From the NCBI GenBank assembly GCA_016303235.1, contig JAEDMB010000091.1, positions 1-7,597 of the forward strand: a DNA stretch of 7,597 nt, given 5' to 3'. Under the pieces are notes generated by a model. It was not told the origin of the DNA. It was given only the letters and a program-made list of their open reading frames with translations, and searched no databases. The stretch is from Oscillospiraceae bacterium (GTDB lineage: Bacteria; Bacillota; Clostridia; Oscillospirales; Ruminococcaceae). The position numbers and the translations under genes are program-made. Of the stretch, positions 1 through 5,594 are shown piece after piece. Positions within the stretch are counted from its first letter, which is position 1. Each line of letters starts with the position of its first letter.

Positions 1-55
1 CCTCCGAACCTCCCCCGCAAGCCTTTTGAAAAAGGCTTGACCGAAAACTTTTTTT
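1..55. repeat. Left flank: GC-rich stretch plus hairpin, probable interspersed repeat
   Basis: The window opens with a C-rich stretch (1-17), then a perfect 9-bp hairpin with arms CAAGCCTTT (18-26) and AAAGGCTTG (31-39) around a TGAA loop, then a run of seven T (49-55). The first six bases, CCTCCG, are identical to the last six of the window, which belong to another GC-rich hairpin. This suggests both edges cut through copies of one repeat family. The T run begins nine bases after the stem, so this is not a clean intrinsic terminator, although it could still end an upstream transcript weakly. No convincing promoter for the downstream gene was seen in 1-71. Repeat status is inference, because only one partial copy is visible on each side. 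Confidence 0.5.
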
Positions 56-71
56 ACTGGAGTATTTTTTT

Positions 72-1943
72 ATGAATGGATTTTTACCCGTTACCGTTGA
101 GGAAATGCATGAACGTAATATAGAACAGTTTGATTTTATATATATTACCGGTGATGCATATGTTGACCACCCGAGTTTTGGCGTTGCTATTATATCAAGA
201 CTTCTGGAATCACTTGGATTTACTGTCGGAATAATTTCTCAGCCTGACTGGAAATCTAACAAGGATTTCAAAAGATTCGGATTGCCTAAGCTTGCTTTTT
301 TGGTTACGGCGGGAAATATAGATTCAATGGTTGCACATTACACTTCCGCAAAGAAAAAGCGTTCCGATGATGCGTATACGGCAGGAGGTGTTGCCGGAAA
401 ACGTCCCGACCGTGCTGTAACGGTTTACTGCCGGAAAATCCGTGAAATTTACGGAGATGTTCCGATTGCAATAGGCGGTCTTGAAGCGTCCTTGCGTAGA
501 TTTGCACATTATGATTACTGGGACGATAAAGTTAAACCGTCTGTTCTGCTTGAAAGCGGTGCGGATTTGCTTATGTATGGTATGGGTGAACATCAGATTA
601 CGGAGCTTTCAAAGAGACTTGCGGACGGTGAAAATATACATAATATTCACGATATAAGGGGTACATGTTATTTAACTGAACCCATAAATACTCCGATAGG
701 CTGTGCGGAATGTCCGAGTTTTGAACAGGTATCAGAGAATAAAGAGGCTTATGCAAGGGCTACACGTATTCAGTACGACCAGCAGGACGAAGTATATGGT
801 AAAACTGTTATTCAGCGACACGGAAAGCTTATGCTTGTACAGAATCCTCCGGCATACAGTCTCACTCAGGAGGAACTTGATAAAATATATGATTTGCCGT
901 ATATGCGTAATTATCACCCCTCTTATGAAAAACTCGGAGGAGTTCCCGGAATTGAAGAAGTAAAGTTTTCAATTACTCACAACAGAGGTTGTTTCGGATA
1001 CTGCAATTTCTGTTCAATCGCTCTCCATCAGGGAAGAAAAATTACTTGCAGAAGTGAAAAATCCGTACTTGAGGAGGCGGAAAAGCTTACGCATATGCCT
1101 GATTTTAAAGGGTATATTCACGATGTCGGAGGGCCTACCGCAAATTTCAGGAATCCCTCATGCGAAAAACAGCTTAAATCGGGACTTTGCAAGGGTAAAA
1201 AGTGTCTTGCTCCCGAACCCTGTAAGGCTCTTAAAGTTGACCATACCGAATATCTTGCAATGCTCCGCAAACTCAGGAAAATAAAAGGAGTAAAGCGTGT
1301 ATTTATCCGTTCGGGAATACGCTATGACTATCTTATGCAGGATAAAAATGATGAGTTTATGCGTGAGCTTATTAAGTATCATGTAAGCGGTCAGCTTAAA
1401 GTTGCTCCGGAACACTGTTCCGCCGTTGTACTCGATAAAATGGGCAAGCCACATATAGAAGCATACAAGGCTTTTCAGAAAAGATTCTACGAAATTACAA
1501 AGAGTATCGGAAAAGAACAGTATCTCGTTCCTTATCTTATGTCATCTCACCCCGGAAGTACTCTTAAAGAAGCTGTTGAACTTTCTCTGTTTCTGCGTGA
1601 TAACAAAATTCGTCCCGAACAGGTTCAGGATTTCTACCCCACCCCCGGAACGATTTCGACTTGTATGTTCCATACAGGTATTGACCCCTACACTATGGAA
1701 AAAGTATATGTTCCGAAAACTCCGGAAGAAAAGGCTATGCAGAGAGCTTTGCTCCAGTACTTCAAGCCACAGAACAGGGAAATCGTCCGGAAAGCACTCA
1801 TAAAAGCCGGCAGGCGTGACCTTATAGGTGTACTGATTCCGGAAAATTCCGTAGTAAATTCAAGGAAAGGTGATTCAGAATGGCAGAAAAATCAAAGAAA
1901 GCCAATCCAAAATCAAAAGAGAAAAAGAAAGTCTCAAAAATGA
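72..1943 (+). CDS. ygiQ: YgiQ family (UPF0313) radical SAM protein
   Basis: A 623-residue protein of the YgiQ/UPF0313 family. These are radical S-adenosylmethionine enzymes, presumably cytosolic, whose reaction is not established. The [4Fe-4S]-binding CxxxCxxC motif is visible as C307, C311 and C314 inside a SITHNRGCFGYCNFC-type segment. The N-terminal part (about 15-200) carries the family-typical domain that precedes the radical SAM barrel. After the core, GGPTANFRNPSC is followed by a four-cysteine cluster (C364, C373, C378, C384) that I recall being conserved in E. coli YgiQ. The C-terminal region around 555-588 (MQRALLQYFKPQN) is also family-typical. At 623 residues it is shorter than the E. 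coli protein (about 740). The ATG has a GGAG (59-62) nine bases upstream. The last 28 residues are a basic, low-complexity tail, partly read from DNA that overlaps the start of the next gene by 64 bases. The family call is secure; the substrate is unknown. Confidence 0.93.
   Translation: MNGFLPVTVEEMHERNIEQFDFIYITGDAYVDHPSFGVAIISRLLESLGFTVGIISQPDWKSNKDFKRFGLPKLAFLVTAGNIDSMVAHYTSAKKKRSDDAYTAGGVAGKRPDRAVTVYCRKIREIYGDVPIAIGGLEASLRRFAHYDYWDDKVKPSVLLESGADLLMYGMGEHQITELSKRLADGENIHNIHDIRGTCYLTEPINTPIGCAECPSFEQVSENKEAYARATRIQYDQQDEVYGKTVIQRHGKLMLVQNPPAYSLTQEELDKIYDLPYMRNYHPSYEKLGGVPGIEEVKFSITHNRGCFGYCNFCSIALHQGRKITCRSEKSVLEEAEKLTHMPDFKGYIHDVGGPTANFRNPSCEKQLKSGLCKGKKCLAPEPCKALKVDHTEYLAMLRKLRKIKGVKRVFIRSGIRYDYLMQDKNDEFMRELIKYHVSGQLKVAPEHCSAVVLDKMGKPHIEAYKAFQKRFYEITKSIGKEQYLVPYLMSSHPGSTLKEAVELSLFLRDNKIRPEQVQDFYPTPGTISTCMFHTGIDPYTMEKVYVPKTPEEKAMQRALLQYFKPQNREIVRKALIKAGRRDLIGVLIPENSVVNSRKGDSEWQKNQRKPIQNQKRKRKSQK
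1868..1882 (+). promoter_or_regulatory. Ribosome binding site and ATG of the MBL-fold gene, inside the ygiQ 3' end
   Basis: AGGTGAT (1868-1874) is complementary to the part of the 16S anti-Shine-Dalgarno that pairs with the GGAGGTGATC consensus, and lies five bases before the ATG at 1880. This supports starting the hydrolase at 1880 rather than at the later in-frame ATG at 1940, which has only A-rich sequence upstream. The site places translation initiation 64 bases before the ygiQ stop. Confidence 0.6.
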
Positions 1944-2818
1944 AAACAGTTTGCTATTCGGCAATGGCTGTTATAATAATACTTATATTAAGCATATTTG
2001 CTGATGAATTTAATAAAGGCGAAAATAATTCCTCGGATTCTCTGGGAACTCTTGAAATTCATTATATAGATGTAAAACAGGGCGACTGTATTCTTATAGA
2101 ATCAGAAGGTCAGAATATGCTTATAGACTGCGGTGAAAGCAGTCAGTCCGATGAAGTTACAGCATATCTTCAGGCACATAATATCTCAAAAATAGATTAT
2201 CTTGTAGGTACTCACCCCCATTCAGACCATATGGGCGGTATGAGTGCAATTGTTGATAATTTTGAAATATCAGATTTCTATATGCCGTATCTCCCCGATG
2301 ATGATATTCCGACTACGAAATATTTTGAAAAACTTCTTTTATCTCTTGAAAATAAAAATCTTGAGATAAAAAATCCCGAAGTCGGCGACAAAATTCAGAT
2401 AGGAAGTGCAGAGGCTGTTATAATTGCTCCTAATAATAAAGAATACAGCAATACAAATAATTATTCAATAGGAATAATTTTAACTCACGGAGAAAACAGT
2501 TTTATATTTACGGGTGATGCGGAGGCATCTGTCGAAGAAGAAATGATTAACAATGGTTTTTTGAAAGATATTGACGTTTACAAGGCAGGTCATCACGGAA
2601 GTTCAACTTCATCATCAGAGCAGTTCCTTGACGTAATAAAGCCGGAATATACAGTTATAATGTGCGGTGAGGGAAATTCATACAATCACCCTAATGATGA
2701 TGCTGTGGAACGCATAAAAAAATACGTTCCCGAGGAAAATATTTTCCGTACGGATATTAACGGAAGTATCGTTGCCGAATCAGACGGAAAAAATATAAAT
2801 TTCAAGTCCGAAAGGTAA
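1880..2818 (+). CDS. Membrane-anchored ComEC/Rec2-type MBL-fold metallohydrolase
   Basis: A 312-residue protein with a lysine-rich N-terminus (about 1-22), one hydrophobic segment (about 25-41), and then a metallo-beta-lactamase-fold domain of the kind found at the C-terminus of the DNA-uptake channel protein ComEC. Metal-ligand motifs are visible: HPHSDH (H112, H114, D116, H117), TGD with D213, and GHHGS (H238, H239), plus a late NH (N269, H270). The positive-inside rule predicts that the catalytic domain lies outside the cytoplasm. There is no lipobox, and the long charged n-region suggests an uncleaved anchor. The ComEC channel and OB-like parts are absent, so this is a stand-alone hydrolase and not a competence channel. 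Related domains hydrolyse phosphodiesters such as DNA, but the substrate here is unknown. It starts inside ygiQ and is followed after 10 bases by the DUF3006 gene. Confidence 0.88.
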   Translation: MAEKSKKANPKSKEKKKVSKMKTVCYSAMAVIIILILSIFADEFNKGENNSSDSLGTLEIHYIDVKQGDCILIESEGQNMLIDCGESSQSDEVTAYLQAHNISKIDYLVGTHPHSDHMGGMSAIVDNFEISDFYMPYLPDDDIPTTKYFEKLLLSLENKNLEIKNPEVGDKIQIGSAEAVIIAPNNKEYSNTNNYSIGIILTHGENSFIFTGDAEASVEEEMINNGFLKDIDVYKAGHHGSSTSSSEQFLDVIKPEYTVIMCGEGNSYNHPNDDAVERIKKYVPEENIFRTDINGSIVAESDGKNINFKSER

Positions 2819-2828
2819 GGGAATATAT

Positions 2829-3047
2829 ATGATTATTGTGGACAGATTCGAGGGGGATTTTGCCGTTCTTGAAACGGATTCCGGAATGATTGATGTTGAA
2901 AGAATCCGCCTTGCCTATGATATATGCGAGGGCGATGTTATTGTTGAAACAGAAAACGGCTATATCAAAGATTACACTACTACACAGCAAAGGCGTGAAA
3001 AAATGATTGCTTTGAGAAATAAGCTCATGAAAGGCGGTAAACAATGA
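2829..3047 (+). CDS. DUF3006 domain-containing small protein
   Basis: A 72-residue protein matching DUF3006 in pattern: an opening IIVDRFEGDFAVLE strand, a central acidic stretch with EGDVI, then a basic helical tail (TQQRREKMIALRNKLMK). The alternating hydrophobic N-terminal two thirds suggests a small beta-barrel; there is no signal peptide or membrane segment. A Shine-Dalgarno-like AAGGGA (2817-2822) lies six bases before the ATG. It begins 10 bases after the MBL-fold gene, and its TGA overlaps the next ATG in an ATGA (3044-3047), so it is very likely translationally coupled to the FAD enzyme. From memory, DUF3006 proteins often neighbour ComEC-type MBL hydrolases, which hints at a shared role, but no biochemical function is known to me. 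Confidence 0.82.
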   Translation: MIIVDRFEGDFAVLETDSGMIDVERIRLAYDICEGDVIVETENGYIKDYTTTQQRREKMIALRNKLMKGGKQ

Positions 3048-4267
3048 CGGCAGAGGTTATTATAATAGGCGGAGGTGCTTCGGGTGCATTTGCATCAATC
3101 ATATCGGCTCGTATGGGGAGAAAAGTCATTCTGTTTGAAAAAAATGAACGCATTGGCAGAAAGCTCCGCATTACCGGAAAAGGCAGGTGCAATCTTACAA
3201 ATAACTGCACAAATGATGAGCTTATGAATAATATTCCCGTAAATCCGAGATTTCTTTACAGTGCATTTTCAGCATTTTCTCCGCAGGATACTATGGATTT
3301 TTTTGAATCCCTCGGAGTTCCTCTCAAGACCGAAAGGGGCAGGAGAGTTTTCCCCATAAGTGACAATGCAAACGATATTGCTGACGCTCTCGAAAAAGAA
3401 ATGAAAAAGTGCGGTGTGAAAATCATTCACGAAACTGTTAAGCATATTCTTACTGATGATAATGTGTGTACAGGTGTTATTACATCATCAGGAAAGGAAT
3501 ACAATGCACAATCCATATTGATTGCGACGGGTGGAAAGTCATATCCTCTGACAGGTTCAACGGGTGACGGTTACAGAATGGCTGAAGAACTCGGGCATAC
3601 TGTAACTAATATTTATCCCTCACTTGTACCGCTTGTGATACGTGAAAAATACTGTTCCGAAATGATGGGATTATCTCTCCGGAATGTAAATCTTAAACTT
3701 TTTGACCGTGAAAAATGTATCTTTTCGGAACAGGGAGAAATGCTTTTCACACATTTCGGAATGTCAGGGCCTCTTGTGCTTAGTGCAAGCTCTCATATAA
3801 GGGATATGCAGTCAGGAAGATACAGGATTTCAATTGATTTGAAGCCCGCTTTGTCAGAACAGCAACTCGATAAGCGTATTCAGAGGGATTTCGCCGAAAA
3901 TCAGAACAGGGATTTTATTAACGCAATAAGAAATCTTCTTCCGGCTAAGATGATTCCCGTAGCTGTAAGACTTTCGGGAATACCGGCTGACAAAAAGGCT
4001 AACAGTATCACAAAGGAAGAACGTCATAAATTTGCTGAACTTATTAAGAATTTCACTTTTAATATTGAAAATTTCAGACCGGTTGAGGAGGCTATTATTA
4101 CAAGCGGTGGTATTCCGGTAAGGGAAATTAATCCTAAGACTATGGAATCAAGACTTGTTTCAGGGCTTTTTTTTGCCGGAGAAGTTATTGACGTTGATGC
4201 TTATACAGGCGGATTCAATCTGCAGATTGCATTTTCAACCGCTTACAGTGCCGGAATAAATATGTAA
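3044..4267 (+). CDS. HI0933/YhiN-type NAD(P)/FAD-dependent oxidoreductase
   Basis: A 407-residue flavoprotein of the HI0933/YhiN (COG2081) family, often labelled 'aminoacetone oxidase family' or BaiN-like. The N-terminal dinucleotide-binding motif GGGASG is at 9-14, with the ribose-binding acidic residue at E32. The family signature GRKLRITGKGRCNLTNN follows (38-54). A second conserved block, IATGGKSYPLTGSTGDGY, lies mid-protein. The C-terminal FAGEVIDVDAYTGGFNLQIAFSTAYSAG block completes the FAD site. The length is normal for the family. The ATG is preceded by AAAGGCGG (3030-3037) and overlaps the DUF3006 stop by four bases. The physiological substrate is uncertain. A BaiN homologue has been linked to bile-acid dehydroxylation, but this is a broad housekeeping family and the context here gives no support for that role. 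An 18-base gap separates it from cmk. Confidence 0.9.
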   Translation: MTAEVIIIGGGASGAFASIISARMGRKVILFEKNERIGRKLRITGKGRCNLTNNCTNDELMNNIPVNPRFLYSAFSAFSPQDTMDFFESLGVPLKTERGRRVFPISDNANDIADALEKEMKKCGVKIIHETVKHILTDDNVCTGVITSSGKEYNAQSILIATGGKSYPLTGSTGDGYRMAEELGHTVTNIYPSLVPLVIREKYCSEMMGLSLRNVNLKLFDREKCIFSEQGEMLFTHFGMSGPLVLSASSHIRDMQSGRYRISIDLKPALSEQQLDKRIQRDFAENQNRDFINAIRNLLPAKMIPVAVRLSGIPADKKANSITKEERHKFAELIKNFTFNIENFRPVEEAIITSGGIPVREINPKTMESRLVSGLFFAGEVIDVDAYTGGFNLQIAFSTAYSAGINM

Positions 4268-4285
4268 CTCAAGGAGGATTTTTTT

Positions 4286-4948
4286 ATGAACAGAATTATA
4301 AATATCGCAATTGACGGCCCTGCCGGTGCAGGAAAAAGTACGATTGCAAAAAAAGTATCCGCAATGCTCGGATATATATATGTCGATACGGGAGCTTTAT
4401 ACCGTGCTGTTGCACTTTTCAGACTTGAAAATTCTCTTGACAGAAATCAGCTTATTGAAAAACTTCCGGAATGTCATATTGAACTTAAATTTACTGACGG
4501 CTTGCAGAGAGTATTTTTAAACGGGAAGGACGTTTCGGAGGATATAAGACAAAATTCTGTATCTATGGTAGCTTCAGAAACTTCCGCTATTCCGGAAGTA
4601 AGGGAATTTCTCTTTGAACTTCAGAAAAAAATCGCCTCCGAAAACTGCGTTATTATGGACGGCAGAGATATCGGAACTGTCGTTCTTCCTGATGCTGATG
4701 TCAAAATATACCTTACCGCCTCCGCTGAAGAAAGAGCTAACAGAAGATTCAGAGAACTTCAGGGAAAGCCTGACTGTCCCGATTATGATACACTTCTTGC
4801 CGAAATAATTCAGCGTGACAAAAACGATATGAGCAGACCTGTTGCTCCTCTCAAAAAAGCTGATGACGCTTTTGAAGTCGATTCAACTCTTATGTCTCTC
4901 GATGAGGCTGTTCAGAAAATTTATAGAATAATACTTGACAAAATCTGA
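4286..4948 (+). CDS. cmk: (d)CMP kinase
   Basis: Cytidylate kinase, 220 residues, a normal length. It phosphorylates CMP and dCMP with ATP to give CDP and dCDP in cytosolic pyrimidine salvage and turnover. The P-loop IDGPAGAGKS is at 9-18. The nucleoside-monophosphate-site motif DTGALYRA is at 34-41. DGRDIGTVVLPDA (125-137) and the lid/arginine segment RDKNDMSRPVAPL (177-189) are both characteristic. A strong AAGGAGG (4271-4277) lies eight bases before the ATG. In E. coli cmk sits directly upstream of rpsA; here plsC and the ispH part lie between them, an order I recall as common in Clostridia. The last codons contain the -35 hexamer of a perfect promoter-like sequence, and the stop is 16 bases before plsC. 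Confidence 0.97.
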   Translation: MNRIINIAIDGPAGAGKSTIAKKVSAMLGYIYVDTGALYRAVALFRLENSLDRNQLIEKLPECHIELKFTDGLQRVFLNGKDVSEDIRQNSVSMVASETSAIPEVREFLFELQKKIASENCVIMDGRDIGTVVLPDADVKIYLTASAEERANRRFRELQGKPDCPDYDTLLAEIIQRDKNDMSRPVAPLKKADDAFEVDSTLMSLDEAVQKIYRIILDKI

Positions 4949-4963
4949 AAAAGGAGTTATAAT
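4935..4963 (+). promoter_or_regulatory. Perfect-consensus sigma-A promoter across the cmk/plsC junction
   Basis: TTGACA (4935-4940) and TATAAT (4958-4963) are separated by exactly 17 bases, so all twelve hexamer positions match the vegetative consensus at the optimal spacing. The -35 lies in the final cmk codons. The spacer holds the cmk stop and the plsC Shine-Dalgarno. The -10 ends one base before the plsC ATG. The expected start point (about 4969-4971) is inside the plsC start region, so such a transcript would lack the plsC start codon and would mainly serve ispH-rpsA, about 615 bases downstream. Activity is inferred from sequence alone. Confidence 0.6.
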
Positions 4964-4964
4964 T

Positions 4965-5594
4965 ATGTACTACGTTGCAATTTTTCTTGTGAGAATAGCA
5001 TATTTTTTATGGTACAATATAAAATTTGAGGGCAAGGAAAATATTCCTAAGTCAAAGGGCTGTGTCTATGTTTCAAACCACAGGACATATGCTGACCCCC
5101 CTTTAATAGTTCTCGGTGTCAAGAGAAAATTTTCATTTATGGCTAAAGAGGAACTTTTCAGATTCAAGCCGTTTGCGGTACTTATAAAAATGCTCGGAGC
5201 TTTTCCAGTTTCAAGAGGAAAGGGCGATGAAACTGCTATTGAAAATTCCGTCAAGGCTATTGAAAGCGGAAGAAATCTTGTTATTTTTCCGGAAGGCACA
5301 CGCTCAAAGGACGGAAAACTCGGCAGGGGAAAAACAGGTGCAGCACTTGTTGCGGCAAAGGCTCATACGGATATAGTTCCCGTCGGTATTATCTTTGAGG
5401 GCGAAAAACTTCATTTCAGAAGTAAAATTACTGTAAGATACGGCAAGCCTATCAGTTCCGAGGGATATTTCGACGAAAACGGCGAACCCGTTCTCCGTAA
5501 ACTCGTAAAGCTCAAAAATCAGTATATGGATTCTATCCGTGTCCTGATTGGTCAGGACGATGAAAATAAACAGGAGGATAAAAATATTGAGTAA
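4965..5594 (+). CDS. plsC: 1-acyl-sn-glycerol-3-phosphate acyltransferase
   Basis: A lysophosphatidic acid acyltransferase of 209 residues, a typical length for short bacterial PlsC. It adds the second acyl chain to 1-acylglycerol-3-phosphate to make phosphatidic acid at the inner face of the membrane. The N-terminal hydrophobic stretch (about 3-18) is the likely membrane association point. The catalytic NHxxxxD motif is at N38-H39 to D44 (NHRTYAD), and the substrate-binding FPEGTRS is at 108-114. VPVGI (138-142) fits the later conserved block. The C-terminus is a charged tail (DDENKQEDKN). I chose the ATG at 4965 because AAGGAG (4951-4956) lies eight bases upstream. An in-frame TTG at 4935 would add ten residues but falls inside cmk without a good site. 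Its stop overlaps the next gene's TTG start by eight bases, suggesting translational coupling. Confidence 0.95.
   Translation: MYYVAIFLVRIAYFLWYNIKFEGKENIPKSKGCVYVSNHRTYADPPLIVLGVKRKFSFMAKEELFRFKPFAVLIKMLGAFPVSRGKGDETAIENSVKAIESGRNLVIFPEGTRSKDGKLGRGKTGAALVAAKAHTDIVPVGIIFEGEKLHFRSKITVRYGKPISSEGYFDENGEPVLRKLVKLKNQYMDSIRVLIGQDDENKQEDKNIE
5541..5558 (+). promoter_or_regulatory. Small perfect hairpin upstream of the ispH ribosome binding site
   Basis: GTCCTGA (5541-5547) and TCAGGAC (5552-5558) form a 7-bp stem around a TTGG loop, extendable by one G-U pair. It lies in the last plsC codons, 13 bases before the AGGAGG that starts IspH. No T run follows, so it is not a terminator. It could affect ribosome access or mRNA stability, or it could be coincidental. 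Confidence 0.35.
5572..5589 (+). promoter_or_regulatory. Ribosome binding site and TTG start codon of ispH-rpsA
   Basis: AGGAGG (5572-5577) is followed after nine bases by an in-frame TTG (5587-5589). Starting here gives MSNITVAKSSGFCFGV, which places the first iron-sulfur cysteine at residue 13, next to the usual IspH position 12. The frame stays open upstream to another TTG at 5548, but that codon has no ribosome binding site and would add 13 non-family residues. Confidence 0.75.

Noticed and set aside
18..55. Hairpin plus T run as an intrinsic terminator of an upstream gene
   Set aside because: Nine non-T bases separate the stem from the T run, unlike a functional intrinsic terminator; it is better kept as a repeat-like hairpin.
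37..65. TTGACC with GAGTAT as a promoter for ygiQ
   Set aside because: The -10 matches only three of six positions and would put the transcript start at or beyond the ygiQ ATG at 72.
324..593. Minus-strand open frame of 89 codons opposite ygiQ
   Set aside because: No ribosome binding site or recognisable family, and fully antisense to conserved YgiQ sequence, so it is a shadow frame.
1969..1977. Extended -10-like TGTTATAAT in the hydrolase membrane-segment codons
   Set aside because: The nearest -35-like TTGCTA is only 15 bases away, the site encodes an isoleucine-rich membrane segment that favours ATA/ATT codons, and no gene start lies close downstream.
3044..4267. Reading the FAD enzyme as a bile-acid gene (BaiN)
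   Set aside because: The family is broad and widespread, and no other bile-acid-induced gene is nearby; the neighbours are housekeeping genes.
4935..4964. Upstream TTG start for plsC adding ten residues
   Set aside because: It lies in the cmk coding end and lacks a ribosome binding site, while the ATG at 4965 has AAGGAG eight bases upstream and gives a normal PlsC N-terminus.
5548..5586. Upstream TTG start for ispH-rpsA adding 13 residues
   Set aside because: The codon is in the loop of a hairpin with no Shine-Dalgarno, and the added residues do not resemble IspH; the TTG at 5587 has AGGAGG at nine bases.
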